Positions 34,801-49,800 of a DNA stretch of 64,000 nucleotides are shown here, one piece after another (position 1 is the first letter of the stretch; the number at the start of each line of letters is the position of its first letter). A model generated the notes under the pieces. That model ran no database searches and had not been told where the DNA came from. It was given only the letters and a program-made list of their open reading frames with translations. The stretch is from Gorsachius magnificus. Lineage: Eukaryota; Chordata; Aves; Pelecaniformes; Ardeidae. The position numbers and the translations under genes are program-made. Where the stretch lies: contig CM067082.1 of assembly GCA_034008185.1 (NCBI GenBank), forward strand, positions 157,115,895 through 157,179,894, in the 5' to 3' direction.

Positions 34801-37800
34801 CCGTATGGGCCAAACTCGTGGTCCTCCCAGTCCTATGACCTTTAAGTCATTGTAGCCATTTGTGTCATTCTTTGCAAGACGATTAAAAGAGGAAGGCAGC
34901 CTCTATGTAGAATTAGCTTTGTCCCTTTGCTGTGCAGTCAACGGGGCTTTAACAAGCTGCTCCTAAGCATTCGTGAAATGACTCGGTTCGTTACCTCGCA
35001 GCTCCCACGGCTGCTTACAGTAGCACACGTTTCATAAATTCACAGAAACATTTAGGTTGGGAAAGACCTTTAAGAAGGAGCACCAAAATGCAGAAAAGAC
35101 ACAGGGTAATTTATATCAATGGTGGAAGATTCTTCTTGTTGGGGCTTAGCCCATCGTTTGGGCCCAAAGGTTTATAAGTAGCCATACCAGCCAGAAAATG
35201 CGGTCACTTTTAGAGCTGTAACACATTTTCCGCTGGAATGGTTTTCTTGATGGAAAGCACCCTTTCTGGCAAAAATAAAAGGTTTCCAAGGGAAGCTTCT
35301 TGGCCATACAAATTTTCCACTAGGAAAACTGAAGTGACTGCTCCCCACCCAGAAGCCTTGTGAAGTTAAAGGAGCCTTTGGCAGCTGGCAAATCAAAAGA
35401 CAGCTTTATTTTGGTTCCCCGCACATGGAGTTTTTATGGAAAGCCCTTCCGACAAAGTTTCCATGCTAAACATTTTGTCCTAATTTGGTGAGTGGGGAAG
35501 GGGTTGTTTGTTTTTTTAAGTGCGTATTTTTCACGAGAAGAAATGCTTTTATTTCCAAGCCAGCTCTAGCGATGCCAATCCCTTTGGCTTTCCCCACCAA
35601 CATCTAATCTTCCAATGCACTGGGCAGCCAACTTGTCACAGGTAAGCTCACACTGGAAAGGTAAAGAATTAATGACCTCAAAGATAGATGTAATGACCTC
35701 AAAGATAGATGTAACTCATAACTGCACAGCACTTCACATATGAGTTCCAGTCTATAATTGTGACCTGATAATCAGCCAAACAGCCAGACCTATAACATGT
35801 CTTAGCATGAGCAAGGAGAAGTGACAGCCTCACACCTAGTTCCTACCTGCAGCTCAGGAAGGTGATAAGAAACAAGACTTCATCTTGCTCTTCAAAAACG
35901 TCATTGGGGTAAAATACCAATACTTAAGTTTTCTTGCTATTTTCCCTCAAAGATGAATTATGAAGTGAAATCTTAATCTTGCCCTTGAAGGGGAATTCCG
36001 TGTCCCACCAATCTAGACAATCCACTGAAAATGGGCACTCACCACCATTTTATCAGCATGAAATGTTCTTTGATAGCAGACACCCGACTGGGTTACTACA
36101 ATGCCTTGTCCATGTTTGTGATCATCGAGCCATGTCCCTATGTACCTCTCCCCTCTGGAATGCAACAGAAAACAAATTATGTGCTTTCCCCGTTTTATTA
36201 GATCTTAGTCAATTTGATGTATCACTCACTGGGGCTGGTTCTACCTGATATAACGCTCTGTATAGCACAAGTGCCAGATGAACTGCACAAACTCATTTCA
36301 TATAATGCTTCCCCAGGACTTCAAGCCTTATAGCAGAGGCTGAACACATCCCCCCTTCATCCTCAAGTACCCCCATCAAAACATGAAACTTTAACCTTGC
36401 CAATAGACGGACAAAACAGTCAGGCACCTAAAGCCAGCTCTGATCTATACCACCTTTACCTATCTTTGTCTTCCCAGACTCCATATCCATTCTTCTTGTC
36501 ATTTTCCCACTGTCCTGTGTATTTAAATGGATGCTCAGCTGAGAGGTTCTCCAGTACCCCAAACCCTTGGCGCACGTTGTCTTTGAAGTAACCTTTGTAG
36601 ACCATATCATTCCCATACCTGCAGGGAGACAGACAGACAGAATTTTAGACAGTGACTATTTCATAGCTACTACTGGAGTAGGAAGCCAGGAAAGTGAGTA
36701 GATTAGGCTCATCTGCCTGCTAAACATTTTGAATGTTTGACTGCTAGATCAGAGCCCGTATTTGTTCAGTTAGGAATATGCATCACCCAAGACAGTCACT
36801 CCACAGTTAGCTTTCAGCATAATCTCAGGACACAACACTTAGGCTTGCAATTGTCCTGGGAGAGGCCACTCAGTCCTTGATCTCTCCCCAGCCAGGCCAC
36901 AGTGACCACTGGTCAATCTAGAGTGGGAGTAGATCAGATCTAACAGGAAGCCAGATCTGCCTTCAGCTTTCTACGCTCACCCACCACCCCTTCTCCTGGG
37001 TTCATCCCCCCGAGAAGAGTTCCCAGCAGATCTTACTGCTGCAACAGAGAAAGCACTTAAGCTAAGCAGAGCTCTATCATCTATAATTATCAACACACTC
37101 TCACATTTGACACCAGGGACACTAGTGCAGTGCTGCTCAGTTGGCTCCAAGTTCCTCAGAGACTTCTGCATGTCCTGTACCCTGAGTTTGACTCATAAAT
37201 TAGGAGCACAACAAGCAGGTTGTCAGAAGGAAGATGTCCTATCCCATAGTAAGCAGCTGGAAAGCTGGGCTGTGGGCTTTCCTCTGCCACAGCTGGCTCT
37301 GTGAAAGCAGGGGTAAGTATGTGCAGCAACAACAGGCAGTCCAGTCTTCACATTGGCCAATCCATTTGGCTACAAGCCATGTGTGACCTAAGCAAAGATG
37401 AGGATGCTGTTCGGCTCACTGCTGCATAAACAAAGCAAGCTGGACCTGTCCATAGGCTGCAAATGAAACTGGCTTATACCTACAACCTGCTGGGCAGGAC
37501 TCCACCACCATTTCTGGCCTTCTAAATGGAAGGTAGATGGTGGGTAAGGCAGGGACACCACCATGTGCCCGCAATACAGTGCTTTACAGACTGGGCTCCG
37601 TCCAAATTCCCAGCAGCACTTTGAGATGCAGGTGTGCAAATAAGTTTCCAGAAGCATTTTGATAAGTAAAAAAGAAAACCTCGGGCTCCACTTTGTAAAT
37701 TAAGCTCTGGGTTTAAGCTCAGAATTTGAGTGAGAAAAAACCCCAAACCAAACAAACAAGTGGGGCAACCAGCCCCCCTTAAGCAGTTCAGGATAACAGT

Positions 37801-40800
37801 TATGACTCCCAACAATCCCATCCATCATTAAGGAACTACTCTATAGAAGATTTAGTCTGGATAGCGTGGCCCAGGGAGACAGAGCTGTGTGCTCCGTCAG
37901 GATTGTCCAGGGTTGATGGCACACCATGTGCCCTCTGCTCTGCAACAACAAGCATGAATGCAAAATTATATCCTCACCTACACGGCACAGAGAATGCTAT
38001 GTCAGGCAGCGACAATGGTCATAGCTTGCAGAGAAGCTCTTACTGTTCTAATGGTCAGGAAACTTGGGGCTTGTGAAGAAGCCACACAGCCCATCTCCAA
38101 AGCAAAAGCTTCTGGTGCCTGAGTTATCCTGGGGTTTACACTGTGACTGAGCCTTCCACAGCGAGGTGGGAACATTTCACCCCTTAAACACATGGAGTCC
38201 CCTTTTTCCCCAGCGTCCATCTTTGGGTTTTACTTACTCACAGATTCCATAGCCCCTCATCTTGCCCTCATACCAGTGGCACTTATAGCAGTCATACCGG
38301 TCCTCAGATCGGCGTGGGACGAGGCATATTCCAAACCTACAGGGTTCATAGGGCAGAGGTCAGCATGGGAAAAGGCAACATTGCTGTACTGGATGAAGTT
38401 CAAAAACTAAGGACTGTCCAGATTCCCAAACTAATTTACATGGTTGGGATCACCTCTACCTCTGACACAACTTCTAGGCGTCGATGGATTTGATCCAAAG
38501 AAGCGCCCATCTTCTTCTGAGCTGCAGTCATAGTTTCTCATTGCTTCTTCCACAGAGCTCCTTTCAGTCTTGTTGGTTTTCTGCCCCCCCATCCCTTCCC
38601 TGGTTTAGTCGCTGAGTTAGACTAGCAAAGCAATTGCTCTGGCCCAAACAGTTTTCTTAATCCCAACACGAAGTATCTGAGCCATTTTTTCCTTTTGAAC
38701 ATCTAACCTATTCTGGAACTCACATAGAAATGAGAAATCTAGAAGTCTTACTTTCACAAGGTTTTAGAACAATAATGCTTGAATATCATTTTATGGTTTC
38801 TTTCCCCTGAAAACTCCTCACTTAAGAGAGGTTTTTAAAGATATCTAATAACACCTTCTCCAAGGTATTTCATACGAATAAATTCACCTAGATTTAGAGA
38901 CCAGGGGTCAGATTGATCCAGCTGAATGGAGGTGTTTGCATCTGAACAAGTCATCTGCACACACTCCCAGTTACAACCTACTCAAGCTTGAGCCAGGTGT
39001 CTAAAAAAAGGCCAGATGAACTGGCCTGTAACTGTGAATAGAGTCTCCCTCACAAGACACCAGTGTCCCTGTACCTCTGGGAGGTACCATTTCTTAGCTT
39101 ATTTTGAAAGCAAGAAAAAGCCTGTTTTTTTAAGGCTTACCCATGCTCCAAGCCCTCTTTGAAATCTCCAACATGGTTGCGTCCATCCCGCCACTTCAGC
39201 GTCCCCCTGAAATTTGAAGCAAGCATTACACAAGGGAGATCACCAGCAACATTCACAACTGCAACAGAAGGTATCAAGGCACTAGAAATGGCTAACATCA
39301 AAACATTTCTTCAGGGAACAGACACACAAAAGTTCTCCAGGCACCTCTGGGACCTTGGCTTGCACTGTAATGATTTAATGCCGCAATGTTTTCATGCCCT
39401 GGAATGAGAGGGAAGAATCCTCTTCCAAGTTCCCTGATCTCAGAAGTGTTTTGTAGAGTTGCTGGGTCATCCATTTAGGACCTTGCACATGATCCTTTTG
39501 TAATTGCAGTCCAGCATGTGATTAAGCCAGCTGAAGTTCCAGCATGGCACATCCCCATAGACAACATAATGACACCATGGTCCAGAATTTCATTGTGCCA
39601 GGAACTATGAAGACAAGAAACAAGCACTGGCCTGAAAGGATCATCTCTTTCCCTCTGTTTTGTGTGTGGGTTGTAGAAATGATTACCTGAGTTAACAATG
39701 CAACAACGAGACTGAAATGGTCAACATGATGGTTGAAGTATTGCACGGCCATGCCCAGTTGTGAGTGCATTTACCTTCCTCCCTGTCTCCCACTCCACCC
39801 ACACCCACTCTCTGTTTTGACTCTTGCATCACCCCAGGCACAGCCAGCTCCCTACACATTCCCCAACCAAAGACAATAGAAGATGGTTCGGTACCAAAAC
39901 CATGACGCATTTGTTTGACTTTCACCAAGGTTGTTGCTTTAAACACCTATGTGAGACAGGCTCTTTTTCTGGTATTTACAGAGAAGTGGTCAGATTAATT
40001 TTAAGTAGATTTAAAATACATATCCCTTTGCTTTGCTTAGTATGAATGCTAGCAAAGGACAAAAAAACCACAGATAATGCTCGCTCCAGCCATGGGGATA
40101 CTTGAAGCTGCTTCTCAGTGGGATTATCTCCTTCCACCACACCAGGTCATCAGGAGTACTGGGACAGAACAGTGAAGAATGCAGACGTTTTTGCTGAAGA
40201 GCCTTGATTCACACTGCTGCAGCTTTCTGCTTGTGTGCTTTGCCATGCCAGCATCTCACTCAGAGGTGGACAAGCCATCAAGGCCAGCTTTGCTGCTCTG
40301 TAACCTTGTATTAGTAGCAATTCCCATAGAAGCACAATTTTAAGGGTGGGATGGACAGCTTAGTAATTAAGCAATTTAAAGCTCAGGCATTAAAAGCACC
40401 TGAAGTCACTTATTTCTGCCACAAATTTCCTGGGATTCCTCAGTCAAATCACTTAATCTGAAGCAGCAGAGGTATTTATTCACGTCATTTCACCAACCCT
40501 AAGCCAGGAGATAAAGAGGTGCTTGTCCCTCTGCACACAGGGGTTTTCAGATCTCTGCTAGGAACACAGGTGCTGGGGATGGTGTAAAAGGGCTGCCTTG
40601 TACATAGCTCTGCTCCAAACACCTATTTAATGCTATTATGAGGCAAGACACAACCTGTTCCATGGAAGATTTAGGATTAAGCTTTTGGTTTTGGATATGC
40701 AGATCATTTTAAAGTTCTTTCAAACCAAGTCTCTCCATTCTTTTTGCTTCAATAGCAACTGTAAACAAACTGTGTAAAGCTCAGGAAGTATAAAACTTCC

Positions 40801-43800
40801 AAATCAGCCTGTTTTGGTGTCTGAGGAGCCTGATCATATTTCACATTTCTTCACAAAAACAGAGACTGTGCTTTAACCTGTGTCATCGAGATTTTGGTTG
40901 GGACCGTTTAACCCTTGATTTACAGACCGTTCTCTTTTGGCAGAGCTCACTCTTAAACTTCAGTTGCATTTAGTGAACAGTTCTCACATTCCCAAGAAAC
41001 GCATTTGAGTATCTTTTCTATTTATTGACTTTTTTTTTAATTCCATTGATAATAGTTTAGATATTAGACTATACCTTGGTAGCTCAGGATAAAACTTTTT
41101 CCTCACTTGCAAGAAAAGGCTTTTTGTTGGCTGGTTTGGTTTTTGGTTTTTTTTTTTGTCATCACGACAGTAAGATTTTATGCCTCAGGCTGAGATCTTG
41201 AAAATAAACATTAGCTCAAGTCTAAGTCCTAATTACAGGCATAAGCCGATGCAGTGCCTTTGATGTGATCATTACCACATTATTAGGGGCAGCCTCTACA
41301 ATTTACTACATAAACCAGTATCTACAATACATTAGATCATGTGGCAGGCCTCATGTTTTGACCAAGCCCTGAAAGCAAGCAAACGTGTCCCAATTGCCCC
41401 CCAGATCTGTCCTCAACACCAGATTTCCCTCTGGAAACAAGTGAGTCAGGAACCAGAGAGGCTGGCACACCCTGGGAGATTGCCAGCACAGAGTCTATGG
41501 TCCAGATCCTCAGCATGGGATGGATCACCCCATGTCCACAGCCATTCTGTGGCATCTATACCTCCACCTGTGCATCCCCTGGATCCACAAAGACAACAGG
41601 GCCATCCTTGCATGTTCTTGCTTAGGAAAGGGTCAAAAAAGGCTCCTTACTTGCCATGTGGCTTGCCCCAGTGCCACTCGCCCTCATAGGATGCGCTCTT
41701 GAACTTGCCCTCCAGCCTGAAGACGTAGGTGAAGAAGCGGCAGGATGGGGGCTCGGTGCCTTCACCAGTCTTTCCCCACAATGGGAAATCTCGCTTCCCA
41801 TTCAGTGCTTGGCGGACAGCCTGGTTCAGCTTCCACTGCCAAACAGCCTGGGGGTAGAGGAAGAGGAGTGCTGGACTGATGAGTGAAGAAAGCAAAACAG
41901 TACCCAACAAGAGATACATGAAGAGAAGCAGCAAGAAGCTGTTGGGTTCCCATCAATTCTGTGCCATTAAGCTGCGTGGGCTGGTGAGTTATAGCCCACC
42001 TACAGCATCAACAGGAGGTGTTATCTTGAGTCCTGAAAGTTGGATACTGCACCAATCCACAACACTTCCATGTCATTTAAGCTCAACTCTCTCACCACCA
42101 CTAATTGGCCTTGGCAGAGGATCATGCTGATGGGGCTGTACTGTCCCAAGCTCTGCGGCATATACTGCCCAGGCCAGATCCCTTTCAGCACCTGGATATT
42201 TTTCCTTTACCATCAGAGGTGGTCTAAGCCATCTCTGGCCATCTAATGAAGTATTGGCTCCACGGGGGGGAAGCTACCCTGCTTGTTAGTCTGCTTTAAT
42301 TAATTTAAAAAAATGGCAAAAATCACAGAGGAAATGCCTCAGCTGCATTATTTAAGCAGGTGCAGATCCTGCTTGTGTGTATTCTAATCGGAAAGGTAAA
42401 ATCCTGGTGCTTAATGAGATTTCAGCTTCCACTCAGTAGTCAATGTTTTGCCCCAACTACAGAGCTGCCATCTCCTCTATGCCATTCCCCTATTTCAAGG
42501 ATCGGTACGTGGTATTTCAGGTGGAATAGAAACACCCTGCCCACTGCTGACCTTCATCTGTGGATCTTTGGCAAAGAGGAAGAATATTTCTTCTGGGGTT
42601 GTAATGCGGAGTCCGTACCTGTGAAGCAAAAGGCATTGGGGAGACTACGAAAAACACATTTCTCAATGAAACAGCAGTTCCTGATCTTCCCATTCCTCTC
42701 CAGAAGATAACAGTGCTTTTGCCGTCAGTTTTTCCTTCTGAAGAAGTACTCCACTAGCCAACGCATCTTTGTTCTCTAGGTCTACAGCCAAAACCATTTT
42801 ATTACTGATTGGTTGATTTTCAGATATCAGCAAATGCAAGCAATGCAAATCCAAGCTGCTGTGATCCCATCGAAGAGGTGTTGCAATTACTCGTAGCCCA
42901 GAACTAACCCCACAGGGTGGAAAGGAGATCAGACAAAGTTTTAAATTTTTGCCTCAGTTTCATAGTCAAGTTGAACATTTATTTTTTCCCCTCCAAGTAG
43001 AAATTTTTCACTTACAGTCCTGGAGCTGACTTCTCCCTGCAGTTTTCATCTACCCACACAAGCTTCAGATCAAAACTCTGAAAGCTGTTTCCCTGAAACA
43101 AAAGGGACAAGACGTTCCTGTTATTGATGTAAACATCGCACTTTGCCCCCGCTCTGTCAATCCATTGAACAGCAGGGCAAGACTGGCAGCACTGTGAATT
43201 CCCTCTTTTATGGTCCACACATCTACACCACACTATGGCCACAGAACTTGGAGACTGAACAAATGTAAGAGAAGGAAGAAAGTTCCTAGTTTAATGCTTG
43301 TAAGCGGTGTTCCAAAATGCCATGGCTACAAGTAACAGTAACAGACCTTCTTAGAAGGCACTTATCACAGAATCACACAGAATCCCAGAATGGCAAGGGT
43401 TGGAAGGGACCTCAGGAGATCATCTAGTCCAACCGTCCTGCCAAAGCAGGTTCTCCTAGAGCATGTTACACAGGACTTCATCCAGGCAGGGGTTGAATAT
43501 CTCCAGAGAAGGAGACTCCACAGTCCCCCTGGGCAGCTTGGACCAGGGCTCGGGCACCCTCACAGTCAAGAAGTTCTTCCTCACATTCACACTGGAACCC
43601 CTTATGTTTCAGCTTGTACCCACTGCCCCTTGTCCGGGCGCTGGGCACCACTGTGAAGAGTCTGGCTCCGTCCTTGTGACACCCACCCTTAAGATATTTG
43701 TATGTGTTAATGAGGTCCCCTCTCAGTCTTCTCTTCTTCAGGCTGAACAAGCCCAGCTCTCTCAGCCTTTCCTCGTAGGTGAGATGCTTCAGTCCCTTTA

Positions 43801-46800
43801 TCATCCTAGTTGCTCTCCTCTGAACTCTTTCTAGGAGTTCCTCACCTTTCTTGAACTGGGGAGTCCAGAACTGGACACAGTACTCCAGGTGGGGGTCTCA
43901 CAAGAGTTTCTTCCCTATTACACGACAACACTCCCAAATCATCCCTGGCACCCAGTATGCCCTAGTTTTGCTTACGATCTATCTAGGATTTGGACTCCAG
44001 GTGGCACAGCCAATAGCAGCCCACAAGTACAACATTTAAGGGGTCACTATTTTGATCAATACCACATCAAACAGAAGAAACTAAATGGGTTGAAATATTA
44101 GGTAAAGATTGCATTTAATATTACATCTCCTTTCCCTATCTAAAGTCCAGGTGCCCACATCACAGAGCTGCTGTCTGTAAGGATGTAGTTGACCAAGGCT
44201 ATAGAATTCACTACAATCACTGATATATCTACCAGATTTGGGGGAACAGGGAAGGGGGGGAGATTCAGATTTCCAGCACCAGAGCCCTCATTGGCAATCC
44301 CCTGCTAGCAGCCCAAGCTAACCAGTTCAATCCCAGCCCAGTTATATCGCCACAAGCCTCAATAACAGTTATAGCAGCAGATGAGACATAGTGGGTGGGA
44401 ACCGTTGACTGAACAGAGATGTCTACAATATAGAGATCCCCATGTGAGCTGCTTACCCTGTGCTCTCATCCTAGTCAATGGAGTCAAGGGCATGAATCAA
44501 CTTATCCTAATTTTGGCATCTAAAATAGGTCAGAGGAACCGCACCCAGACAGTGCATGTTTCTCCCCTGGCTATAAAGGGAGCCTGGGGGCACTTGCTCA
44601 CAGTGAGATTGCTACGGTGCTAAGAAATCTCCAATGTAAAGTCGGATGAGATAATCACCACCCTACTTTCTCAGGCCTAAACCCTGCAAAGCTGCATAGG
44701 ACTGCTCAGCATTATCATAAAGGCTCATGTTTGGAAGAGCCCGTAAGGTCTATCAGGTCACAAGGCAGTCATGTGTTTGGGCACCTGAGGGGCTGGCACA
44801 TGACTGAAGAGCAAGCGGAGGGGTACGCATGAAGAGAGCTGTGCTAGATTACAGGAACTGTCAGTCAGAGCAAGCCAAGCTGGACTTAGCGTGCTGCAGA
44901 ACAGCTTTGAACGCATATTATTCATCTAGCCATCCATGGCTGCAGACACTCCCTGTCTGCCCCACACCCAGGCCCTAAATACCTGAAACAGCCCCAAGAA
45001 CACCTGCAACTTCTGCTCCCATGCCGCTAGCACAGTCAACCATAAAAGATCATATTTAGTCCTATGCATGAGTGTTTACTCACGCATGAGTAAACATAGT
45101 ATGTAGCCCATGACCCATCAGGCCCCCTTTGAATACGCAAGGACAGAAACCAACAGATTCATATGCAGGCATGGGCCTGGGTTACTAGAAAGGTGCCTGT
45201 GGTGGATGGATAGTATGTATTTACTGGGGAAAAAGTTATGTGGCTGCTCCTCTGTTCCTTCTTCATTAGGCTTTCTTTTATTCTCCAGGGCAAACCGCAG
45301 GTGCATGGATCTGAGACAAGGTTTTGTCAACATCCAAGCTCTGCTGCATTTTCAGCATCAAAGGAACCTGAATTTTACTGTCATTTATCTGCTCTGCCCT
45401 TCCAATCCCTCTGAAAGATTGAAGGCTTACTTGTATAAGCACAAGGACATCATCGAAGAGCAAGATCCGGTCTGATCGATTTGTGCTGGCAGAGATGGGA
45501 AGATTTTTGCTATCTTCCAGCAGCCTCCTTTCAGGTACACAGAGCATGTCCTGCAGAGGGAACCATACAGGTCAAGATGGTGGGTCAAAAGCATCAGGAA
45601 ACATCAGGATTTGGGAGAGGACATGCAACTCAAGCCAAAAGTTCCTCCAGAGACTGTCTGACTCATAGCACAAGATGACAGTGACAGCAGAACCAGACAC
45701 AGGGCTCAACTTCTAAAGCACCCAGTGTTCATATGGTTTCTCCAATGCTTCCACACTGCCCTGCTGTATTGGTTCCCAGACCAAGCCTCAAATGCTTGAT
45801 CCGTATTAACTTTCCTCCATGTGTAAGCAGAAGTGTAAGATCTCCAAAAGAGCTCCCCACCAAGCCACTTTCTACATCCATGACTCACTGTGAATTTGTA
45901 GCCCAAGGATTTCCATAAGGACTTGGTAAAACAAGCTTCATCCAGGACTTGGCTGATGAAAGACTCCAGCTTCACATATTCCTTGATGGCACTGGTAACC
46001 ACATCCTTTTCAGAGCCCTGATAAAAGAAGGCAAGGGCGTAAGCAAGGCTTTACGCATGGCTGTGCAGGACATCTACTCTCTGGGCTACATCTGCAGAAA
46101 AACCTCAGCAGTTCTGAATCCGAAGGGCTAATGAGAGTTAACCCTCCAACCCCATTCCCAAGGAAAGCCTCCCAAATCTAGCAGAAGTGTGAAACCTTAG
46201 GCCAGTTACTTGACGTAGCCTGATGATGAGTAGCTTGTACTATGCTGGAGTGGCCACTGTTCATTGCTTTGAGACCTTCGGGTGGGCTGCACTCCACTGG
46301 TGCTGGTTACTACCACCCCAGCTGTCCACTGGAAATCATTTACTTCCATCCAACTTTGGATTCAATGACACCACCACAAAGCCCCACAAGCCCTGCATAA
46401 GATTTTAGCATAAGCCAGCTAAGCAGCATCACATAAAGCTTCCTACCTCTTTGAGAACCTCGTTCAGCTTGGTAAGGAGCAGTATATATTGCTCGATGTG
46501 ATCCCGGATAGGTTTGTGAAGAACAGTGTATAAGGCCAGTGACATGGAGGTCTCAGAGGTGAAGTCTGTGAGGAATTGTTTCAGCACTGTCTTATGGTGC
46601 TTCCAGGCTTCGCTGCAAGACGGTGAATTAAGACGAAGGTTCTTTAATTAGTTTTTCTGCAAATTGCCACTCTCCCGCCCTCCAAACTTCGTACGCTACC
46701 TCACTCCCAGAAAGGGTGTGGAAAGACTTGAAAGAGCAGGAGGTAACATAGTGCGAATGCATTTGCACACCAAACACACAGAAAGAAGGCAATGAGGCAA

Positions 46801-49800
46801 ACAAGAGCCCCAGCCATCCTGCCTCTGGCCCAGCGCTCTTTGCAAACAGGACCCACGGCCTCTGGTCCTGTATGCGGACATACAGAACGTGATTCAGATA
46901 AAGTGACTGTGAATCTGCTCACGGCTCGTGCTCATGTTTTCATTTGCTATTTCCATGAGACTCTGACAACATCTGGGACCAGCGGTGGGGATTTCCTCCC
47001 AGATTCCCACATCGTCCTTTCTCAGGTCCCACCCCTTACCTAAACCCCCAAATTCTGAATTTACAGGCTTCCTCTCCTACAGAAGGAGCTGTGCATAGCT
47101 AGAAAGAGATGGAGAGAGATCTGTAGAGGAAACCTTTCAATAGCTGCTGCTGTGATCTCAGAAGATGGCAGGAGCAGCCAGTATGGCCAGTTCAGAGGAG
47201 AAGCAGCTGGACCGTGAAACAGAGATCACTGCAAGGTGCAGCAATCAGTGCTGCTCACTCCGGCTTCATGTCTTAACCCGTACAGTACCACTGCGTTCCT
47301 ATCAGCCCCGTCAATAAGCATTTTGCAGCCCACTGACCTTTTGCTCTTTGTGGCGTGTTCGAAGCCGTGGACTACAACGTAGTTCGCAAAAGTGACGAAA
47401 TATCTGTTGGCAAGGAAAAAAAAAAGCAAACAAACAGACACAAGCATGAGCTGAGTTAGAGATGCACAGTAGCTACGAAGTTTAAAGGTTCCTCTTTCTA
47501 GAGGGAAGAAGCTCATTCGAAAATGTCTTGTTGGGTCCACTTTTCCAAGGGAGGCAGAGAGAGACGTAGCTACGGAGCCTCTCCCCTTGGCTCACTCCCC
47601 TTGTGTCCCCTTTGCCAGCTCCCTGCTTTAACCCCCTTGTTGACTTTAGCACTAATATCGCTACAGGAAGTTTAAACCAGCCCAGCGTTTAGCGTAAGCA
47701 GAAGTAAACTTGTGCAACTGTCCTGGAAAGCAAATCTACAAAGGCTGAGCTTAAAGATACCAGCTTCGGGTGCATGGATTTCTGCTGGTCAAAAGAAAAA
47801 AGTAGCAGGTCTGCATTACGGATGGCGAGTTCAAGTCAAGGCGTCCCACGCCAATGCAGCTCATCCTACACTAGAGGGAGATCGAGCCATACTTTGTCAG
47901 CAAATACCACACTTTTTTCCACTAGGGTTTTCAGATAAGTCATGTAAAATGTCCAGACTAATTAGCATTTATTACGCCTTTCAGGGCCGTGTATTTACTG
48001 CTGATTTTCAGGCCCCTGAACAGCGGCTTTGCTTCCTCCTCTATCATTCCAACAAACATGAGACGTTGTAGCATCAGGACTGCACGGAGTGAGTCAGCAG
48101 AGGTGGGTAGGAACCAGCTCTCTTTTTTTTTGTGTGTGTGTGACACCCAACCAAAACAGGTTTTAATTTCAAAACGAGGGGAAATTAGATCTTAAGATAA
48201 ACAACGTCTTTGTGTCATCTGAATCCTCAGCACAAGTTTTCGTCTTTCATGTGCCTTTTTAAGGCAAACCAGTTTTAATTCACTGACTCCGTTCCAAAAT
48301 GAACACCACACACTGCTCCAAAGCCCGTTCATGTAAAGGCAAAGCGCGTTGTGCATCACTTTCTAAACTGATGCTGTCCAAGTAAAAACCAAACAGAAAG
48401 TAGTCCTTCCTTCCTTCCTCCTCCCTCCACATGCATCAAAACCACCAAAACCAAGACCAGATGAACAGCAATCTCCAGGAGCCAGCGTCCCTTGTGTGGG
48501 TGCCAAACTGCACAGACGGTACAAGCCCATCTGGCAAAGGCTTGGCCACATTTGCGGCCAGTGTGATGAATGAAGAATTGAATGCTGTCTGATCTTTATG
48601 TCATCTCAGATGTCCATCAACCATTTTTCACGCTAGGACACAAACACACAGGTTACACACGCTACAGTGCTTTTTGGTAAACATTTTATTTTGCGTTGCA
48701 GACAGATGGGGAGCAGATGTAATTAATTATAGAGACAGCAACGGGGCAGTATGTTTTTCATATCACGCTACATCCATCACTTGCTATCATACACCTTGCC
48801 AAAAGCATAAAAACGTGGCACAAACACGTAATATGAACTGTGTCTAGTGACATCTTCTCTCCTCGTCCCTATGAGTCCTTTAAACCTGCTTCTGCATGCC
48901 TTTCTGTTCTTGATGACAGCTCAAGCTTTGCCCTCATAAATTACCCGGGCACAAATTCTACCCCCCACCCTCTTCCCATTTTTAAGATGCATTAAAAAAA
49001 AAACCCTATACTTGCAAAAAAAGACTTCTGCCTCTTAGAAGCATACTCACAGCTACAAAAAAGGCTGCTTAGTACGCTGCCTCCACAGACTCTATGCTCT
49101 GTAGCACTTGTCGTGAGCACTGGATGCAACCGCTTCCCTGACCTAAGGACTGAACACTGGTGGGTGGGACTGAACAAATTAAATGTACAAATTAATGGCA
49201 CCAACCTACCAGTTAGCTGATAAATTTGGTCCCTTATGCTACTCCAAAATGCTTCTGTACTTACTGGATATAGAGGTTTAGAAACAGGTCTCCTTTCCAG
49301 ACAGTGTAAATGTCCTGGATGCAGAATGCCTCAGAGGTGCTGCATTTTTGTTTCAGTATCCGGTAATTTTCTTCTGTGAGGTTCCAGAGAGCTTGAAATC
49401 GGTCATTCAGGAGCAGCAAGAGCTTAAAGTTCTCCTTTCCCTTCTGGTCACTAGGCTCTTTGAGAAAAAGATAGGGGGAGAAAAAGGCTATCAGAAAGCC
49501 TTGACTCCAAGAAATCTTGTGGAAAACATTGCCTATATTTAATATTCAGCCCAATTATATATATATGTATATATAGTACATATATTCTTAGAGGCAAGCA
49601 ATGCCAGGGAAGGAGGAGATGATGATTATTTAGGATTATATCCCTGTGAGTAATTGCATGGGTTTTGTCCTTCCTATTCTTGTGGGGCATGTGGTCGGGG
49701 CAGCCTGCGAGGCTCAGCCCCAGCTCAGACATGGGCACCGGAGGAGGATTTTCTGCCCCTGGCAGACTGGGATGTTCCCAGTCTCCTTGGAGGCTAGACC

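Larger units (their letters stand above)
34491..36042 (-). other. ALS2CL: ALS2CL intron 13
   Basis: 1.55 kb. Contains a short CR1 edge at about 35033-35080 and a perfect 21-base tandem duplication at 35671-35712. Confidence 0.8.
43093..45430 (-). other. ALS2CL: ALS2CL intron 6
   Basis: 2.3 kb with a CR1 copy (43366-43905) and a short perfect inverted repeat at 45073-45096. Confidence 0.85.

Noticed and set aside
41339..41689. 116-codon plus frame overlapping ALS2CL exon 9
   Set aside because: Partly antisense to a constrained exon and otherwise without support.
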